Assembly: GCA_021767245.1 (NCBI GenBank)
Contig: JAASTO010000046.1
Span: forward strand, 1-15,395
DNA: 15,395 bases
Direction of reading: 5' to 3'
Origin: Balneolaceae bacterium
Lineage (GTDB): Bacteria > Bacteroidota > Rhodothermia > Balneolales > Balneolaceae
In this document: piece after piece, positions 12,860 to 15,395 of the stretch
Layout of the letters: each line of letters begins with the position of its first letter
How positions within the stretch are numbered: the first letter of the stretch is position 1
Notes under the pieces: generated by a model
The model's input: only the letters and a program-made list of their open reading frames with translations
Database searches by the model: none
Told to the model about the DNA's origin: nothing
Position numbers and translations under genes: made by a program

Positions 12860-14212
12860 TTAAACCGTTTTCGAGAACATTCGTTCTTTTGGGCGTGAAA
12901 GATCCATCTTAAGATCAAAGGCCATGCAGATATTCCTCACAAATGGAATCCCTTTCTCCGTTACAAATATATGACGCCCATCTATCGTAACGAGTCCGTC
13001 TATCTGCAGGTCTTTCAACCGGTGTTTTATTAGGTCGAATTGATCATTATCACCGTGAAATTCGGTTTTAAAATTACACATCACATTCAGGATCTGTTCA
13101 CGTATCTGCAGGTCTTCCTCGTTTAGGATATGGCCACGATATACCGGGATCTCGCCCCTCTCAATGCGTTCCTCATAATCCTTCAATTGTTTTTCGTTCT
13201 GGGCAAAACTAAACCAGCTGTCACTGATGGCAGACATTCCCAGGCCGATCATCACCTTTGTGGCACCGGCGGTATAACCCATAAAGTTTCTGTGCAGACT
13301 TCCATCTTGCATGGCTTTATATAAGCTGTCTGTCTTTAAAGCGAAATGATCCATCCCGATCTCAACATATCCGTTATCATAGAACATCTGCTTGCCCAAT
13401 TCGTACAGGGCTCTTTTTTCATCATCTTTCGGTAGGTCATCTTCATTAAAACCACGCTGCCCGTTGCCTTTGATCCATGGTACGTGCGCATAACTGTAAA
13501 AAGCTATCCGATCCGGCTTCAAATCATTCGTCTTGTTGATCGTCTCCTCAATCCCCTGCAGCGTTTGATGTGGTAACCCAAACACCAGGTCATGATTTAC
13601 AGAGGTATAGCCGATCTCCTTAGACCATTCATGAACTTTCTTTACGTTCTCAAACGGCTGTATCCGGTTGATCGCCAGCTGAACCTGAGGATCATAATCC
13701 TGCACTCCGTAAGACACTCTTCTGAAACCCAGATCATATAAGGTTTGCAAGTGTTCTTTTGAGGTGTTGTTAGGGTGACCTTCGAAACTGAATTCGAAAT
13801 CTTTTTTCAGTTCCGCCCCTTCAAGTATTCCATTGATGAGCTGTTTTAGATTTTCGGTGCTGAAGAAAGTGGGTGTTCCGCCCCCTAAATGAATTTCTTT
13901 GATCTTCGGTTTTTCAGGAAGTAGCTCCAGATATAGATCCCATTCCTTTAGAACGGTTTTGATATATGGATCTTCAACTTCATGCCGCTTGGTGATCTTT
14001 TTATGGCAACCGCAAAACGTGCATAAGCTCTCACAGAAAGGCAGGTGAATATATAAGGAGATCCCTTCATCTTTCCAGCTATTAAAAGATCTCAACAGAG
14101 TGGATATCCACTTGTCCGCAGAAAATTGCTCCTCATTCCAAAAAGGGACCGTTGGGTAAGAGGTATATCTCGGTCCCGGTACGTTGTATTTTCGTATCAG
14201 ATCAATGTCCAT
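12860..14212 (-). CDS. hemN: Oxygen-independent coproporphyrinogen III oxidase
   Basis: A 450-residue radical-SAM enzyme that converts coproporphyrinogen III to protoporphyrinogen IX without oxygen, so haem can be made anaerobically. The cluster motif is Cys60-x3-Cys64-x2-Cys67-x-Cys69 (PFCESLCTFCGCHK), including the extra cysteine typical of true HemN rather than HemW. The N-terminal YNVPGPRYTSYPT is the HemN signature, GGGTPTF binds SAM, and the C-terminal HemN domain (about 365-440) is present. Length matches the family. Upstream lie a TTGA-N6-TCAA box and an AAGATT dyad, consistent with anaerobic control. Its haem product would feed the cytochrome c and haem membrane proteins of the same region. 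Confidence 0.96.
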   Translation of the reverse strand: MDIDLIRKYNVPGPRYTSYPTVPFWNEEQFSADKWISTLLRSFNSWKDEGISLYIHLPFCESLCTFCGCHKKITKRHEVEDPYIKTVLKEWDLYLELLPEKPKIKEIHLGGGTPTFFSTENLKQLINGILEGAELKKDFEFSFEGHPNNTSKEHLQTLYDLGFRRVSYGVQDYDPQVQLAINRIQPFENVKKVHEWSKEIGYTSVNHDLVFGLPHQTLQGIEETINKTNDLKPDRIAFYSYAHVPWIKGNGQRGFNEDDLPKDDEKRALYELGKQMFYDNGYVEIGMDHFALKTDSLYKAMQDGSLHRNFMGYTAGATKVMIGLGMSAISDSWFSFAQNEKQLKDYEERIERGEIPVYRGHILNEEDLQIREQILNVMCNFKTEFHGDNDQFDLIKHRLKDLQIDGLVTIDGRHIFVTEKGIPFVRNICMAFDLKMDLSRPKERMFSKTV

Positions 14213-14254
14213 CGTTCCTCATAGTTTAGATTTGCATAATATCATGCCTATGTT

Positions 14255-14284
14255 AAGATTTAGTGAATCTTTGAAAACCCTCAA
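14255..14284. promoter_or_regulatory. Two dyads upstream of hemN, one Fnr-like
   Basis: AAGATT-TAGTG-AATCTT (14255-14271) is an exact inverted repeat 43 bases before the hemN start; it is like the TAAGA-N8-TC elements but one base wider. It touches TTGA-AAACCC-TCAA (14271-14284), which has the outer half-sites and spacing of an Fnr-type box but not the inner T and A. Confidence 0.35.
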
Positions 14285-14345
14285 CAAATACCCCTCTGAT
14301 CAACTCCATAAATGTTTTTTATTTCGACTTTACAGCTGAAATGCT

Positions 14346-14372
14346 TACCATAAGCGCGGCTTAATTATGGTA
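14346..14372. repeat. Inverted repeat TACCATAA-N11-TTATGGTA
   Basis: Eight-base perfect arms enclose a GC-rich centre that itself contains AAGC-GCG-GCTT, so a bulged stem of about ten pairs is possible. No T run follows on either strand, so a terminator is unlikely. It is about 150 bases before the transporter start and 134 before hemN. It could be an operator; its TACCAT core also occurs in the palindrome at 12820. Confidence 0.35.
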
Positions 14373-14522
14373 GTAACATAACTTCTGCCTATTCTCAATA
14401 TTATTATTTCTTTACTTTGTACAGGTGGTATAATTATTTCATTTACCAACCATTATAGTTGCCTGTTCTCTCACATAAGCCACTCTAAATACATATAATT
14501 CAACAATTTTAAATACTGATAC

Positions 14523-15395
14523 ATGAAAGAATTTTTTGCAAACTTCTTTGATAAATATGGACTGTCATTCATCATGGTTGCCAGCTACTTTGGCAGTGGT
14601 TCTATCTTTATTGCAAGTCAAGCCGGGGTAGAGTACGGATATATACTAATATGGGCTGTTATTGGGGCTGTGATGCTTGGTTTTATGGCACAGGATATGA
14701 GTGCCCGGCTTGGTATTTATGGTGATACGTTAATGACCTTCATTCGAAAGAAACTGGGTAAAAATGGAGCTCTTATTCTCGCCTTGTTTTTATCACTTGG
14801 GTGTATTGCCTGGACCCTGGCATTGACAGCCGCCGTGGGAATGAGTTTTGAGGTACTAACAGGTGGTGCCATTGCATGGCAACCCCTGGCTGTCGTAACC
14901 GGGATCGTTGCCATCATAGTTGGTACCCTTCACTATGGGTATGTTGAAAAGGTGATGACCGGAATGATGTTTTTGCTTCTGGTTCTTTACCTGGTGGTAG
15001 CCGGAGCTAGTGGTCCTGATATGGTAGAAGTTGCAAAAGGTTTCATTCCTTCCATTCCTGACACAGGAGCCATGCTGCTTGGTGCTGCCATTCTGGGAAC
15101 GACTGCTTTATGGCCAAACTTTTTCCTTGAATCCATTCTTGTAAAAAGAAAGGGGTGGAACAGTGACAAGCACGTTAAGAGTATGCGAACTGACCTCACC
15201 ATGGGTTATACCGTTGGAGGTTTGATCACAGTGGCAATTATAATTGTATCTGCTGCCGTATTACGGCCTGCCGGATATACTGAATTATCCACCTTTGTGG
15301 CACCCGGTGAAGCCCTTGAGATCGTATTGGGGCGCTGGGCGATGATCGTCTTCCTGATCGGGGTGATAGCTGCTGCCTTCAACAGTATCGTTCCC
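14523..15395 (+). CDS. Divergent Nramp-family membrane transporter (partial)
   Basis: The first 291 residues of a polytopic transporter; the 3' end is beyond the window. The helix pattern and the alignment of SYFGSGSIFIASQAG (21-35) with Nramp helix 1, and of ALWPNFFLES (195-204) with Nramp helix 6, place it in the Nramp/LeuT-fold superfamily of divalent-metal and proton transporters. The defining metal ligands are absent: the helix 1 DPGN is GSGS (24-27) and the helix 6 MPH is LWP (196-198). So it probably does not carry Mn or Fe in the usual way; Nramp-related Mg carriers and other divergent members are alternatives. The start at ATG 14523 has no clear ribosome site. It is divergent from hemN and need not belong to the NO block. 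Confidence 0.8.
   Translation, partial: MKEFFANFFDKYGLSFIMVASYFGSGSIFIASQAGVEYGYILIWAVIGAVMLGFMAQDMSARLGIYGDTLMTFIRKKLGKNGALILALFLSLGCIAWTLALTAAVGMSFEVLTGGAIAWQPLAVVTGIVAIIVGTLHYGYVEKVMTGMMFLLLVLYLVVAGASGPDMVEVAKGFIPSIPDTGAMLLGAAILGTTALWPNFFLESILVKRKGWNSDKHVKSMRTDLTMGYTVGGLITVAIIIVSAAVLRPAGYTELSTFVAPGEALEIVLGRWAMIVFLIGVIAAAFNSIVP

Larger units (their letters stand above)
14213..14522. other. Divergent intergenic region between hemN and the Nramp-like gene
   Basis: These 310 bases are AT-rich and hold no convincing reading frame or structural RNA. They should contain the hemN promoter (left half, with the two dyads at 14255-14284) and that of the transporter (right half). A separate inverted repeat, TACCATAA/TTATGGTA, spans 14346-14372. 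Confidence 0.7.

Noticed and set aside
14717..15202. Minus-strand frames opposite the Nramp-like gene
   Set aside because: The plus-strand frame is open for the whole length and carries clear transporter helices; the minus frames have no motif.
1..15395. CRISPR array, insertion sequence, tRNA or prophage sign
   Set aside because: No regularly spaced repeats, transposase motifs, tRNA-like clover pattern or phage genes were seen; the genes form ordered metabolic and stress units.

Overview
The window looks like a chromosomal segment of a facultatively anaerobic member of the Bacteroidota/Balneolota lineage. The reasons are a clade II (Sec-exported, lipoprotein-type) nitrous oxide reductase with the cytochrome c - nosZ - small membrane protein - nosL - nosD order typical of that group, moderate GC content, and family variants (Crp/Fnr, DUF2892, DUF302, truncated oxidase-like proteins) common there. 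The taxonomic assignment is an inference from gene content, not from a marker gene.

Region 1 (1-3755, minus strand) is the nos operon: a mono-haem cytochrome c lipoprotein, NosZ, a four-helix membrane protein, the copper lipoprotein NosL, and the first 16 codons of what is probably NosD. A terminator-like hairpin lies just after nosZ, inside the operon. Region 2 (3756-3967) is a divergent control region with several dyads. Region 3 (3968-7338, plus strand) starts with a Crp/Fnr-type regulator without an Fe-S cysteine cluster. It continues with a stress-protection run: small DUF2892 membrane protein, thioredoxin, OsmC peroxidase, Dps ferritin, DUF302 protein and Hsp20. A GTGA-N6-TCAC box precedes the DUF2892 gene.

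Region 4 (7424-14212, minus strand) reads, in transcription order: anaerobic coproporphyrinogen oxidase HemN, an NsrR/IscR-type Rrf2 regulator, the di-iron Fe-S repair protein RIC (ScdA/YtfE), a strong terminator, a 605-residue putative flavin-barrel protein, a 12-helix NnrS/oxidase-subunit-I-like protein, and two tandem paralogous 4-helix oxidase-like proteins. This is best read as a nitric-oxide response and anaerobic haem module. Region 5 (14523 to the end, plus strand) is a truncated, divergent Nramp-family transporter that lacks the usual metal-binding motifs.

How it fits together: NosZ removes N2O, the last denitrification intermediate. RIC, the Rrf2 sensor and the oxidase-like membrane proteins would handle NO and its damage. 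HemN supplies haem without oxygen, and the Trx/OsmC/Dps/Hsp20 block covers oxidative and protein stress. No nitrate, nitrite or canonical NO reductase gene is visible. A degenerate TAAGA-N8-TC element in front of the nos operon, ric and rrf2 suggests one regulator may join these units. No tRNA, rRNA, CRISPR array, insertion sequence or attachment site was seen.
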